Shown here: positions 26,160 through 34,989 of the stretch, piece after piece
Layout of the letters: the number at the start of each line of letters is the position of its first letter
Numbering within the stretch: position 1 is the first letter of the stretch
Assembly: GCA_016742255.1 (NCBI GenBank)
Contig: JACVCB010000012.1
Location: forward strand, 41,665 to 105,664
Length of the DNA: 64,000 nucleotides
DNA from: Leptospira sp.
Lineage (GTDB): Bacteria > Spirochaetota > Leptospiria > Leptospirales > Leptospiraceae
Direction: 5' to 3'
Notes under the pieces: model-generated
The model's input: only the letters and a program-made list of their open reading frames with translations
What the model was told of the DNA's origin: nothing
Database searches by the model: none
Position numbers and translations under genes: made by a program

Positions 26160-29100
26160 TTATTTCTTTCTAACTCCGAGGATGGTATCCACGAGGGATT
26201 TTTCAATATTTAATTTTTCACTAATTGCCTCGGAAGACCACTGGTAGTTGTCGTGAAGGCTCTGGATGGTCGCTCTTTTTCGCTCGACCAAGGGATTTCC
26301 CGAATTTTTGCGGTCCATTTTGGGGGAAGCGGTGGGATTTTGCATCGCTCCTTGCACAATGTCCAAAAATTGGGAGAGTTTTTCGAAGGTTTCGTCTGCT
26401 TCCCCAAGGAGGGATTCCAAATCATCCTTGGTGTCCTTTGTGGAATCCTTCAGGTCTTCCAAACGTTTTTGCAGGGTGAGGATTTGGCGGTGGCGGTCCG
26501 ATAGGTCACCTAGCAGTTCTTCGATTTTGTCAAATTTGCGTTCGACTGAATCAATTTGTGCTTCTCGTTCCACAAGGAAAGAAGTGCGGTTTTCTGCTTG
26601 GCGGATGGTTTCTGTGAGTTCTTTTTCTCTCGCTTCCACCACATCGATTTCACGGTCGAGGATGTCGAGGCGAGCTTGAAGCTCCCGTGCATTGTGTTTT
26701 TGACCTTCCAAGTTTTCCACCAAATGGAAAACAGAATCTTGTGACTCTTGGAGTGAAGACAAAAAGGATTCGATTTTGGATTGTTCTTTTGTAAGATTTG
26801 TCACTCGAGATTCGATGGACGTAATCTCTGTTAGACTCTGTTCAAACCCATCCATAGTTTCGGAAACATGGACTAAATTGGATGCAAGGATTTGGATTTG
26901 TTTATCAATGTCTTCTGATTGGAACTGTGCTTCTTTCAATGCCTCAAGTTCGTTGGCGATTTGAGATCTCATTTCGCTGAATTCAGAGATGGCAGATTGT
27001 ACAAGTTCCAAATCTGGTTTTCCTTTTTCCAAGGAACGTAAGGCTTCTGAAATTTCTTCCACTGCTTTGTTTGATTCGTCTGCAATTTGTTTGGCGGATG
27101 CAAATAAATCAGAGTGTTCTTTGACAGTTTCAAGTTCACTCGATAAAGTTAAGATTTCTTCTTTGAGTGATTCCAGTTCGTTTTGGAAACCAGATAAAGT
27201 TTCTTCTTTGGTTTCGTTTAAGGTTTCTAATCCATTTTGGATTTCATATTTGAGATCATGGAAACGGTTCAGGCTGTCCTTTAAGAAATCTTGGCTTTCT
27301 TTTGCAATTTCTTTGAACGATTTTTCGTAATCCCTTTGGTAAGTCTCAATTTGTTTTTTGGATTCGTCTTTGGAACGTTTGATACTTTCTTCTAGGTTGC
27401 GACGAACTGTATTTAGGTGATTCGAAATTTTTTCTTCCAATTGACCAAGTTGGACATTGCCTTTGTCGAGAAGTTTGGTAAGTTGGTGTGAGATTTTGGA
27501 ATCGATGGTTTCGTTCAAACGATCCATCTTCTCTTCTTGTAAATTGAAAAAAGATTCCCCAGATTCTTCTAAGTGTTTGAGAATCCTTTCGACTTCACTT
27601 CGTGCCAGTTTTGCTTCTTCTTCCAATCGCGAGATACTTTCTTTGGTTTTGGATTCGGCTACAAGTTCCAAATTGGATTTTGCTTTTTGGAATTGGTTTT
27701 GGAATTCGCCAAGTAAGTCAGCGCCTTCCACATGGATTTCTTTTAAGCGGTCTTGGAGTTTTTCAATGCTATAATTTTGGTCTTCGCGGATCCTTCCAAG
27801 TTCTTCTTCCCATTTGCTCACAAATTGTTCTAAATTCGCATTCGCGATGCGGATTTTTTCTGTGACGATTGTTTCGGATTCTTTGGCTTTTTCTTCTGCT
27901 GTTTCTAAAATTTCGTGAGCGGATTCGCGGAGTGCAGACTTCAATTCTTCTACGTATTCATCCACATCTTTGGTTTGTGCTGTGATGGTTTCGTTCAGTT
28001 CTTTTACTTGCGATTGGATGGAACTTAAATCTGATTCCATTTCATGTTTTTGGATTTTGAAATCAGAATGCATTCTCTCTTCTAACTCTTTTTTGAGTTC
28101 AAAGAGAGAGGATTTGATCACCATCTCTTGGCCAGAACGAACCGTTTCAAGTTCACGATCAAATTCTTTTAACTCTTGTAATGCGCTTTTTTTGAGAGTG
28201 TTTGCTTCTTCTCTGAGTTCTTCTGAAATTCTATGAAATTCTTCGGAGAAGGCTTCGATTTCACGGATGAGTTCTTGTTTGCGGATGTCTGCTTGGCGGA
28301 GGAGTTTATTCTCTGCTTCTAAGTATTTTTCTTGGAATTGGATGATGGTTTGGTTGATTCCATCCGCTTGCCTTCTGGTTTCATTGATGATGTCATCTCG
28401 TTTGGAAAGTGTTTCGAGAGAGAGGTCTTCAATCTCACGTTTGATCGCATCCGTTTCTTGGCTTAGACCTTTCATAAATGAATCTTTGGTATGGCTTACT
28501 TGGTCTACGATTGATTCAAAACGTTCTTGGATTTTTTTCTCGAGTAGTGATACTTTTTCTTCGACTTTCGAAGATGCTCTTTGGTATTTTTCTTCTAACC
28601 TTTCATCAAACTTATCTACTTTGTCAGAAAGTAATGAAGATGTGTCTTCAAACTTCGTGAGCCGAACATCCAAGTCACCTTGTGCATACTTCATGGATTC
28701 GAGGAGTAAATCCATTTCTTTTCTCGCATGGTCAAGTCGGCCCGCTGTTTCATTCACCATTACATCAGCATGGGTTAATAATTTTTCTCTAGCGGTTTCT
28801 GCAATTTTAGAAAGGGAATTGTCGAGGAAGTCTGATTTGGTTTCGAGTAGGCTTTCGAGTTCCACCATCTTTTGAGCAACGGATTGTAAAATTTCATCAC
28901 TACGTAAGTTTAATTTGTTTTGGAAAGTATCTAACATCGAAATGGATTCGTTATGAAGTGCTTCCATATCTTCTGATACTTCACGTAACTCACGTTTGTG
29001 GGTATTGATTTGGGAGAGTCCTTCTTCCATGTATTGTTTTTCACGGCGGACTTGGTTACTCAAATCTTGGATTTGTTCCATTTCTCCCGAGAGAGAAGAG

Positions 29101-29390
29101 AGGTAATCTTTGCTTGCTCTGATTTTTTCGAAGAGGTCTCTCGATTCGGCACTTAAATGTTGGATGTCTTCTGCGACTTTTCGTGATTGTTTGACAAGGA
29201 TATCCAAATCAATCCCAGCATCCTTGACCATTTGGATCTTTTGGAGGGCGACACCTTGCATTTCTTCCGTGAGTTTAGAGGCATACCTCTTTAATTGGGA
29301 CAGTTTGGTATTGGATTTGTCCAAACGACGGAGTCCGATGGTCACGGCTACACTCGCCAAAAAAGGCAATAAAAAGACTTCTAATCCCAT
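26160..29390 (-). CDS. SpiroCoCo-type giant coiled-coil protein
   Basis: A 1076-residue protein with an N-terminal hydrophobic anchor (EVFLLPFLASVAVTIGL, about 4-20) and almost continuous heptad coiled coil from about 30 to 1000, rich in Glu, Lys, Ser and Leu. The C-terminus (about 1040-1076: ATIQSLHDNYQWSSEAISEKL, then NIEKSLVDTILGVRKK) looks like a small helix-turn-helix. The family is widespread in spirochaetes and is likely structural, perhaps at the membrane or nucleoid; this is inference. It lies directly upstream of the histone gene. Confidence 0.82.
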   Translation of the reverse strand: MGLEVFLLPFLASVAVTIGLRRLDKSNTKLSQLKRYASKLTEEMQGVALQKIQMVKDAGIDLDILVKQSRKVAEDIQHLSAESRDLFEKIRASKDYLSSLSGEMEQIQDLSNQVRREKQYMEEGLSQINTHKRELREVSEDMEALHNESISMLDTFQNKLNLRSDEILQSVAQKMVELESLLETKSDFLDNSLSKIAETAREKLLTHADVMVNETAGRLDHARKEMDLLLESMKYAQGDLDVRLTKFEDTSSLLSDKVDKFDERLEEKYQRASSKVEEKVSLLEKKIQERFESIVDQVSHTKDSFMKGLSQETDAIKREIEDLSLETLSKRDDIINETRRQADGINQTIIQFQEKYLEAENKLLRQADIRKQELIREIEAFSEEFHRISEELREEANTLKKSALQELKEFDRELETVRSGQEMVIKSSLFELKKELEERMHSDFKIQKHEMESDLSSIQSQVKELNETITAQTKDVDEYVEELKSALRESAHEILETAEEKAKESETIVTEKIRIANANLEQFVSKWEEELGRIREDQNYSIEKLQDRLKEIHVEGADLLGEFQNQFQKAKSNLELVAESKTKESISRLEEEAKLARSEVERILKHLEESGESFFNLQEEKMDRLNETIDSKISHQLTKLLDKGNVQLGQLEEKISNHLNTVRRNLEESIKRSKDESKKQIETYQRDYEKSFKEIAKESQDFLKDSLNRFHDLKYEIQNGLETLNETKEETLSGFQNELESLKEEILTLSSELETVKEHSDLFASAKQIADESNKAVEEISEALRSLEKGKPDLELVQSAISEFSEMRSQIANELEALKEAQFQSEDIDKQIQILASNLVHVSETMDGFEQSLTEITSIESRVTNLTKEQSKIESFLSSLQESQDSVFHLVENLEGQKHNARELQARLDILDREIDVVEAREKELTETIRQAENRTSFLVEREAQIDSVERKFDKIEELLGDLSDRHRQILTLQKRLEDLKDSTKDTKDDLESLLGEADETFEKLSQFLDIVQGAMQNPTASPKMDRKNSGNPLVERKRATIQSLHDNYQWSSEAISEKLNIEKSLVDTILGVRKK

Positions 29391-29473
29391 TTTCTCAAAG
29401 ATCCAATAATAGTATTATGTCGCATGAAGATGGTTGAAGGAAACCAGTCTCGGATTTTTTTCGCAAGCCTTTT

Positions 29474-30109
29474 TTAATTTAGGGAGAATTCGCTGATTTG
29501 GCGCCAAAAACGGGCGAAAATTTTCGCTTCTTCCTCTTCCAACTGGGCAAGCCTTTCGGAAGCATCTGGGTCCAAACGGAACATTTCTGCACTCATCTCG
29601 GACAAATGGCCTTCCTCTTCTAGGATGAGGTTGGTTAGGCGGATAGGAGAACCGGACTCGTTCAAAATTTCGTCATACGCGGTGTAGATGACCATGGCAC
29701 GTTTTTCAATCACGGTTGTGGTGTACAAGTAAGCAAGGTAAGTGAAGGTTTTTTCCTCTGGGAAAACCTTTCGCAAATTCCTACGGACCAGGGTATCTAG
29801 TTTTGCGAAATAAATTCTTGCAGCAGTCCCCCGAACCAGTGAGGAGTTTTGGTACCCAGAGCGAAACTCAGGTTGGATCGTCCTTGCGGCTTTTTTGAAA
29901 AAGAGGGCATGCCTTGCTTCTTCTGTGGCATGGCGTAGAATCATTTCGGAAGTATCTTCGCTTGATTGTGTGAGAAGGATTTTTCGGGATCCGATGTGTT
30001 CGAGGAGGGAGAGTGTGTTCAGCCAAAGAGCATGGTTTGTCTCATTTGTGATGATGGCTTGTAAAACTTTTGGGATCGAATCGTTTTTTTTCTCTGTCAC
30101 TTGGCCCAT
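29474..30109 (-). CDS. Ferritin-like diiron-domain protein
   Basis: A 211-residue helical protein with two ExxH-type metal motifs, ATEEARHALFF (about 67-77) and ILEEEGHLSEM (about 172-182), plus Glu residues in the first and third helices (ITNETNHALW; TTTVIEKRAMV). This is the pattern of ferritin-like diiron carboxylate proteins. Reaction unknown. It is 31 bp after the GHKL gene; the 83 bp up to the SpiroCoCo gene hold no other gene. Confidence 0.78.
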   Translation of the reverse strand: MGQVTEKKNDSIPKVLQAIITNETNHALWLNTLSLLEHIGSRKILLTQSSEDTSEMILRHATEEARHALFFKKAARTIQPEFRSGYQNSSLVRGTAARIYFAKLDTLVRRNLRKVFPEEKTFTYLAYLYTTTVIEKRAMVIYTAYDEILNESGSPIRLTNLILEEEGHLSEMSAEMFRLDPDASERLAQLEEEEAKIFARFWRQISEFSLN

Positions 30110-30140
30110 ACATCCAAGTTGGAAAACCAGGGATTCTCTG

Positions 30141-30788
30141 CTAGCCTTTCTTTAACGGAATACTGAGTTGGGCAATGGTTTCACCGTCTTCATGGTAGAT
30201 GCGAAACTGGTCTGTGGGAAGGCCTTCCCCTTTGAGAAGGATGATACAAAGTGCAATTCCAATCCCTTCCCCTTCGGAATTATCACCCCTTTCGATGTAG
30301 TATTCCATGATGTCGTTGTAATTTTGTGCATGCAGAAGGGAGTTTCTGATTTTTTGCATTTCCCCACGCACTAACATTGAATTGTTGCGGATATCAAATT
30401 TGATTTGGGTTTCATTGTGTTCGATTTTGACATGGACATACAAATTTTTTTCACGAGCAAGAGGCTCAAAACTATTTCCCCTACCTGAAAGGATGAGGCT
30501 TTTGTACATCCGAACACCTAATTCGTAGTCGGCGGGAGATTGGATGTCGAGTAGGTTTTCTTGGAAAAATAATCGTTTGAAATTGGCTTTGAATCCATTC
30601 AGGATCAAATCTTTGACAATGGTAAAAAGAATCGCAGATAGGTTTTCAATTTTGTATTTATTTGTTAAGGAATCGAGTAATTGCACTAAATTTTCATCTA
30701 AATTTTTGGAAGCACCATAGGCGGAAAATTCCAAGGGACCAGGTGATTTTAACCAGTCCTCAATTTGAGATGACGACATTTGTTCCAT
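30141..30788 (-). CDS. GHKL (histidine-kinase-like) ATPase-domain protein
   Basis: A 215-residue soluble protein. IENLSAILFTIVKDLILNGFKAN resembles the N box (with Asn) and GDNSEGEGIGIALCIILLKGEGL the G2 box of GHKL ATPases; a KFDIRNNS segment occupies the G1 position with the usual DNG changed. No dimerisation/His-phosphoacceptor or sensor domain is visible, so it may be an anti-sigma-type kinase or a partner-switching ATPase. It overlaps the acyltransferase stop by 1 bp. Confidence 0.72.
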   Translation of the reverse strand: MEQMSSSQIEDWLKSPGPLEFSAYGASKNLDENLVQLLDSLTNKYKIENLSAILFTIVKDLILNGFKANFKRLFFQENLLDIQSPADYELGVRMYKSLILSGRGNSFEPLAREKNLYVHVKIEHNETQIKFDIRNNSMLVRGEMQKIRNSLLHAQNYNDIMEYYIERGDNSEGEGIGIALCIILLKGEGLPTDQFRIYHEDGETIAQLSIPLKKG

Positions 30789-32044
30789 TAAAAAATATAC
30801 TGGCTCGGGAATAGTGGATTTGATTTGGACTTTTCATCTACTAACATAGATTGTAACTCATCTCTTAGACGTTCGGTAATGTTGTCTATTGTTTTCTTTT
30901 TGTCCTCCTTATAAGAACCAAGATAGTCATTGATCTTAAATGGTTTTCCTAACCTAACGATTGCTTTGTGGGGCCTGGATTTTGTTTCACCCAAAATTTC
31001 ATTTTCGTAACGGTACAAAAATTCATACAGGCGCTCAGGGCTTGGTAATTCTTTGATATAAGCAGTTTGGATGGAGATAAAATCGTAAGCTTTTGTGGCG
31101 GCATTCCTTGCCCACCTTGCCATTTCCAAACTAGGGAGTTCTCCATTGGGATCAGGCATACCAACTGAAACCATTTCGAGAACACTGAGTATCTTTCTCA
31201 GTTTTTCGATTGCATTGGCATCTCCGTCCCATTTTGGGATGTTCGCTTTTCTTGCGATATTATCTAACATAGCATGTCGCATCCGACCCAATCGGTAATC
31301 AAAATCATCTGCTTTACTTTCGTCAACGGGCACACCATATTCTTTTTCTTCCCGTTCCATCATTCGTTTTCCCACTGATAAAAATCGGTGCACGATGTCC
31401 TTTCCCATTTTGGAAATTCCGAGCCTCTCTTCCATTCTGGTCAAACTTTGGTCGATGTCTCGTTGCATGGATTGGATGGAACTCGTCATCCTATATTTGA
31501 TGAAAGTAGGGAGGACCCAGATAGTTGCATTTGGATCTTGTTTGAGTGCGTCTTCCAGTCCCCAAATTCCCAGTTGGGCCACTCCTGGTTGGAAGGGCAG
31601 AAGGGTATCATTCATTCCACTTGTGGGTTCCCCTTCTGGAAACAGAGCTAGTTTTCCAGAGTTGTTTGCAAGGATGGATCTTGAGGCTTTTAAGGATTCG
31701 CGGTCAGGTGCACCAGCTAACACGGAGTATGCTCCAATTGACTGGATAAAATCACCAACAAACCCATACCCCCATTCAAATACCTCCCTTGCTGCCATGT
31801 AATGAAAACGAGAACCCATAATGTTTGCAACATGGAAGGCAACACCCGGTTCTTTGGTTGTAGGATGGTTGGAAATGTACACCAGGCGTTCTTTTTGTAA
31901 GGATTTTAAAGTTTTTATGTCATTTTCAGAGATTTCAATCGAATCGATATTGTGAACCAATTTGTTGAGAAGAGGTAGTGTCAGATCGGTAAACCAAAGA
32001 GCAGGGAGATTGAACTTTGCAGGAATGAAGGATTTGATTGACAT
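30788..32044 (-). CDS. PlsC-like glycerolipid acyltransferase
   Basis: A 418-residue protein with a lysophospholipid-acyltransferase core: YISNHPTTKEPGVAF in the HX4D position, here reading HX4E, and LALFPEGEPTSG in the FPEGTRS position. The roughly 170-residue C-terminal part has no domain I know. It probably transfers an acyl chain to a lipid or sugar acceptor; the substrate is unknown. It is the first gene of the long minus-strand run and is divergent from the gene at 32092. Confidence 0.8.
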   Translation of the reverse strand: MSIKSFIPAKFNLPALWFTDLTLPLLNKLVHNIDSIEISENDIKTLKSLQKERLVYISNHPTTKEPGVAFHVANIMGSRFHYMAAREVFEWGYGFVGDFIQSIGAYSVLAGAPDRESLKASRSILANNSGKLALFPEGEPTSGMNDTLLPFQPGVAQLGIWGLEDALKQDPNATIWVLPTFIKYRMTSSIQSMQRDIDQSLTRMEERLGISKMGKDIVHRFLSVGKRMMEREEKEYGVPVDESKADDFDYRLGRMRHAMLDNIARKANIPKWDGDANAIEKLRKILSVLEMVSVGMPDPNGELPSLEMARWARNAATKAYDFISIQTAYIKELPSPERLYEFLYRYENEILGETKSRPHKAIVRLGKPFKINDYLGSYKEDKKKTIDNITERLRDELQSMLVDEKSKSNPLFPSQYIF

Positions 32045-32091
32045 AGGACGAATGCTGACAGCTTAATCAAAGGAAGCAAGTACGATTTAAC

Positions 32092-32853
32092 ATGGCACTT
32101 ATAGAAGAACTCAACCAACAAGGCAATTTTCTCTTCCGATGGCGCTCCTACATTCCTGGAGTCATTTTGTTCCTTTCCTTACTCTATCTACCGTATGTTC
32201 CTTATTTCCAAGGGAACTATATGTCCAATTTATATTGGTTAACAGCTGCATTTGTAGTTAGTTTAGCAGGTCTTTTTGTAAGATGTTTTACCATTGGTTA
32301 CACTCCCAAAAATACATCCGGGCGAAATACAAAACAACAAGTAGCAGATGTCGTCAACCAATCAGGGATTTACTCTCTTGTGAGACATCCCCTTTATGTA
32401 GGAAACTTTTTACTGTATTTGGGGCCTGTCCTCATCTTACGGGACTTTGCTTTTGCATTAGTTTACATCATGTTCTTTTATCTATATTATGAAAGGATTA
32501 TCTTCGCTGAAGAATATTTCCTTCGTGGTAAATTCAAAGATGCTTATTTGAAATGGGCAGACAAAACACCAGCATTTATCCCTCGTTTGTCGGGTTATGT
32601 AAAACCGAATTTGGATTTTTCTTTTCGTAACATTTGGAAACGAGAATACCCAAGTTTGTTCGGAATCATCGTTGTGTTTACGGTGTTTGATTTAATCCAA
32701 ATTTATTTCCAAGAACCAAATTTACGAGCAGTTGACATTGTTGGAATCTGGAAACCATTTCATACTTGGTTTTTTGGGTTTGGACTTGTGTTTTATGTTG
32801 TCACACGTCTGATCGTAAAGACCACCAAACTTTTAGAAGTCGAAGGACGCTAA
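32092..32853 (+). CDS. Isoprenylcysteine methyltransferase-like membrane protein
   Basis: A 253-residue membrane protein with about six helices. The SAM-binding signature of the ICMT/PEMT superfamily is clear: YSLVRHPLYVGNFLLYLGPVL and YYERIIFAEEYFLRGKFKDAY. It should methylate a lipid or lipid-linked substrate in the inner membrane; substrate unknown. A small gene follows after 6 bp. Confidence 0.85.
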   Translation: MALIEELNQQGNFLFRWRSYIPGVILFLSLLYLPYVPYFQGNYMSNLYWLTAAFVVSLAGLFVRCFTIGYTPKNTSGRNTKQQVADVVNQSGIYSLVRHPLYVGNFLLYLGPVLILRDFAFALVYIMFFYLYYERIIFAEEYFLRGKFKDAYLKWADKTPAFIPRLSGYVKPNLDFSFRNIWKREYPSLFGIIVVFTVFDLIQIYFQEPNLRAVDIVGIWKPFHTWFFGFGLVFYVVTRLIVKTTKLLEVEGR

Positions 32854-32859
32854 ATTTCG

Positions 32860-33114
32860 ATGAGTCGTTTGTCCAATGGATGGAAAGTTCCTGAGTCTTT
32901 AGAAGACAAAAAGGAACTTTTGGAATCCTACCAAAAGACGGTAGAAAGTATGGAAAGTGAAAATCCACTGACCATCTTTCGGGAACATATGGACAACGGC
33001 TTACTTTTCAAAGCTGGGTTACAAGATGCGATGAACCAACTCACCACTTTTGCGAACCTCTACATGAGTATCATCGAACTAAAAGATGAAATCAAAAAAC
33101 AAACCAATGTTTGA
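32860..33114 (+). CDS. Small hypothetical protein
   Basis: An 84-residue, soluble, helical, acidic protein (PESLEDKKELLESYQKTVES; LQDAMNQLTTFANLYMSIIE). No domain is recognised. It is 6 bp after the methyltransferase-like gene and 29 bp before the dioxygenase-like gene, so all three are probably one transcript. Confidence 0.65.
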   Translation: MSRLSNGWKVPESLEDKKELLESYQKTVESMESENPLTIFREHMDNGLLFKAGLQDAMNQLTTFANLYMSIIELKDEIKKQTNV

Positions 33115-33143
33115 TGGTGGTAAAATAGTCACTACGTTAAGAC

Positions 33144-33998
33144 ATGGACATTTTATCCCTTTATCAAGGTAAAACCTACAAAGGTTCTCTTTCAAACGAA
33201 TCAAAATCGTTTTTAAACTCAGTCCACAAATATATCGAAGCGGAATTTTCAAAAGGGATTCCAACCGATGTCAGTTCAGAAATTTCGTATCCTGAATTAC
33301 AAACTTCAATGGCAAACATCCGTTCAAGGATTTACGAGAATGTTTCTATCAAAGGATTTTTGTTCCCCATTTTAGAAGAATGGAATGTAGATACAAATGA
33401 TGTTTATGTAGATTTATTTCGACTCCGTTGTGTTCCCAATGGATTTCATACGTTAGAAGGCGCAAAATCTGTTCAGTACATCCACCGTGACCCTTGGTAT
33501 GCCAATCCACAAAACCAAATTAACCTTTGGCTTCCGATCACAAATGTTGAGTTAGGTTCTGGATTTTCATTGTATCCATCCTATTTTGAAAAGCCCATTT
33601 CAAATAATTCTTCTTTGTTTGAATACGAACACTGGAAAGAAACAGGTGGATTCCAAACGAATACAACCCACCCGCGAATTGGCGAAAAAATATTCCCACA
33701 ACCATTAGTGGAAGTAAATGATCCAAATCCACTTTCGGTGAATGGTGATTTTGGAGATTATTTTATCTTCGCATCACACCACTTACACGGAACAAATGAT
33801 AATACACAAGGGTACTCTCGATTTACTTTGGAAGTAAGGTTCGTCATTGGTGAACATACCGAACAACACTTAGGTCCGAAAAATATCGATAATGGATCCC
33901 AAGGTACTACACTTTTTGACATGAAACATCTATTGACTGGCGAAATTTTACCAAGTGAAGTCATTCAATCTTACGTAAATGTATCTGCTCTTTTGTGA
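33144..33998 (+). CDS. Fe(II)/2-oxoglutarate dioxygenase-like protein (PhyH type)
   Basis: A 284-residue protein with a plausible double-stranded beta-helix iron site: YIHRDPWY (HxD pair, with Arg between), distal His in ASHHLHGTNDN, and the 2OG-binding Arg in GYSRFTLEVRF. The order and spacing fit phytanoyl-CoA dioxygenase-like enzymes. The substrate is unknown. Its 3' end overlaps convergent nadR by 38 bp. Confidence 0.72.
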   Translation: MDILSLYQGKTYKGSLSNESKSFLNSVHKYIEAEFSKGIPTDVSSEISYPELQTSMANIRSRIYENVSIKGFLFPILEEWNVDTNDVYVDLFRLRCVPNGFHTLEGAKSVQYIHRDPWYANPQNQINLWLPITNVELGSGFSLYPSYFEKPISNNSSLFEYEHWKETGGFQTNTTHPRIGEKIFPQPLVEVNDPNPLSVNGDFGDYFIFASHHLHGTNDNTQGYSRFTLEVRFVIGEHTEQHLGPKNIDNGSQGTTLFDMKHLLTGEILPSEVIQSYVNVSALL

Positions 33999-34989
33999 AT
34001 GATAAAGGATTGATAGGTTGGTCTTTGATTTGGTTCACAAACTCGATCGCCAGTTTTTCTCTTTCTAAAAAATTCCCTTTCACCAAAAAATAATCTCGTT
34101 TTGCAACTTCCATCGCTTTTAAAAATCGAGTTTTCATCTCCTCTCTTTCTTCACCTAAGTCCCGTAATTTGTCCTTTTCCCAAGGGATGTCGATGTCTAA
34201 AAATAAAGAGGCATCATAACGTAAACCAAGCGCTCGTTCGGTGAGCCAAGGGATTTCTGACCTGTAATACCGTTCCAAATAAACTTTTGTCGTAAGTAAA
34301 TCCGTATCTAAAAATAAAAGCCCGTTGGAAGTTTTGGTTGTTTCGACCTCTGATAATAAATGTCCTTTTGCGATTGGTAAAAAATCAGATTCTTCCATTG
34401 GACTTGGTTTTTTTTCTAAGTATTCTCTGGCAAATTCAGGGATCCAATTGGTTTGGAACAATTCAGCTAGTTTTTTCGCTAGTGTCGTTTTCCCCACCGA
34501 TTCACTCCCCGTAAGTACAATTTTTTTTACAAAATAAGGTCGAATCGGTTCAGGAATGTATTCCCAATACTTCAGTGGGAATTCACGGATTTTTGTAGCA
34601 GAGATTGGAATTTGGTTTCTTCCGATATCAACAGGTATGTGTTTGCATCCTAAAACAGATGCTAGTGGGTCTCCATAGGTTTCAGATGTAAAGAGAGAAT
34701 GAATGGGGTATGGCGAATGGGACTCAATGGTTTGTTTCCATATCTGCCAAAAATGGGGATGGTCTTCGGGGAATTGTGGGTTTTCATCTTTTACCCATAT
34801 GATGTTTATGTTTTGAATTGGCAGGAGTTCTTTCATCCATTCAAATCGAAGTGCACCAGGAATGATTTCCTGATTTAAGGAACAAACAAGAACAGTCAAA
34901 ACGTCGCATTGTTTTTTTGCTTCCCGTATCAAATGCAAATGTCCTTTGTGAGGTGGGTAAAACTTGCCTAAGATGAGTCCATGTTTCAT
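33961..34989 (-). CDS. nadR: NadR-like NMN adenylyltransferase / nicotinamide riboside kinase
   Basis: A 342-residue bifunctional enzyme. The N-terminal adenylyltransferase has HKGH at 14-17 and ISATKIR at 129-135; the C-terminal kinase has Walker A GSESVGKT at 161-168. Unlike enterobacterial NadR it has no N-terminal DNA-binding domain, so it should be an NAD-salvage enzyme, not a repressor. It is the last gene of the MoxR/VWA operon and its ATG overlaps the preceding stop. Confidence 0.92.
   Translation of the reverse strand: MKHGLILGKFYPPHKGHLHLIREAKKQCDVLTVLVCSLNQEIIPGALRFEWMKELLPIQNINIIWVKDENPQFPEDHPHFWQIWKQTIESHSPYPIHSLFTSETYGDPLASVLGCKHIPVDIGRNQIPISATKIREFPLKYWEYIPEPIRPYFVKKIVLTGSESVGKTTLAKKLAELFQTNWIPEFAREYLEKKPSPMEESDFLPIAKGHLLSEVETTKTSNGLLFLDTDLLTTKVYLERYYRSEIPWLTERALGLRYDASLFLDIDIPWEKDKLRDLGEEREEMKTRFLKAMEVAKRDYFLVKGNFLEREKLAIEFVNQIKDQPINPLSFTKEQIHLRKIE

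Noticed and set aside
26266..26679. Open frames of over 100 codons on the plus strand opposite the coiled-coil gene
   Set aside because: They are Ser/Arg-rich shadows caused by the Glu/Ser-biased codons of the coiled-coil gene and have no ribosome sites or domain features.
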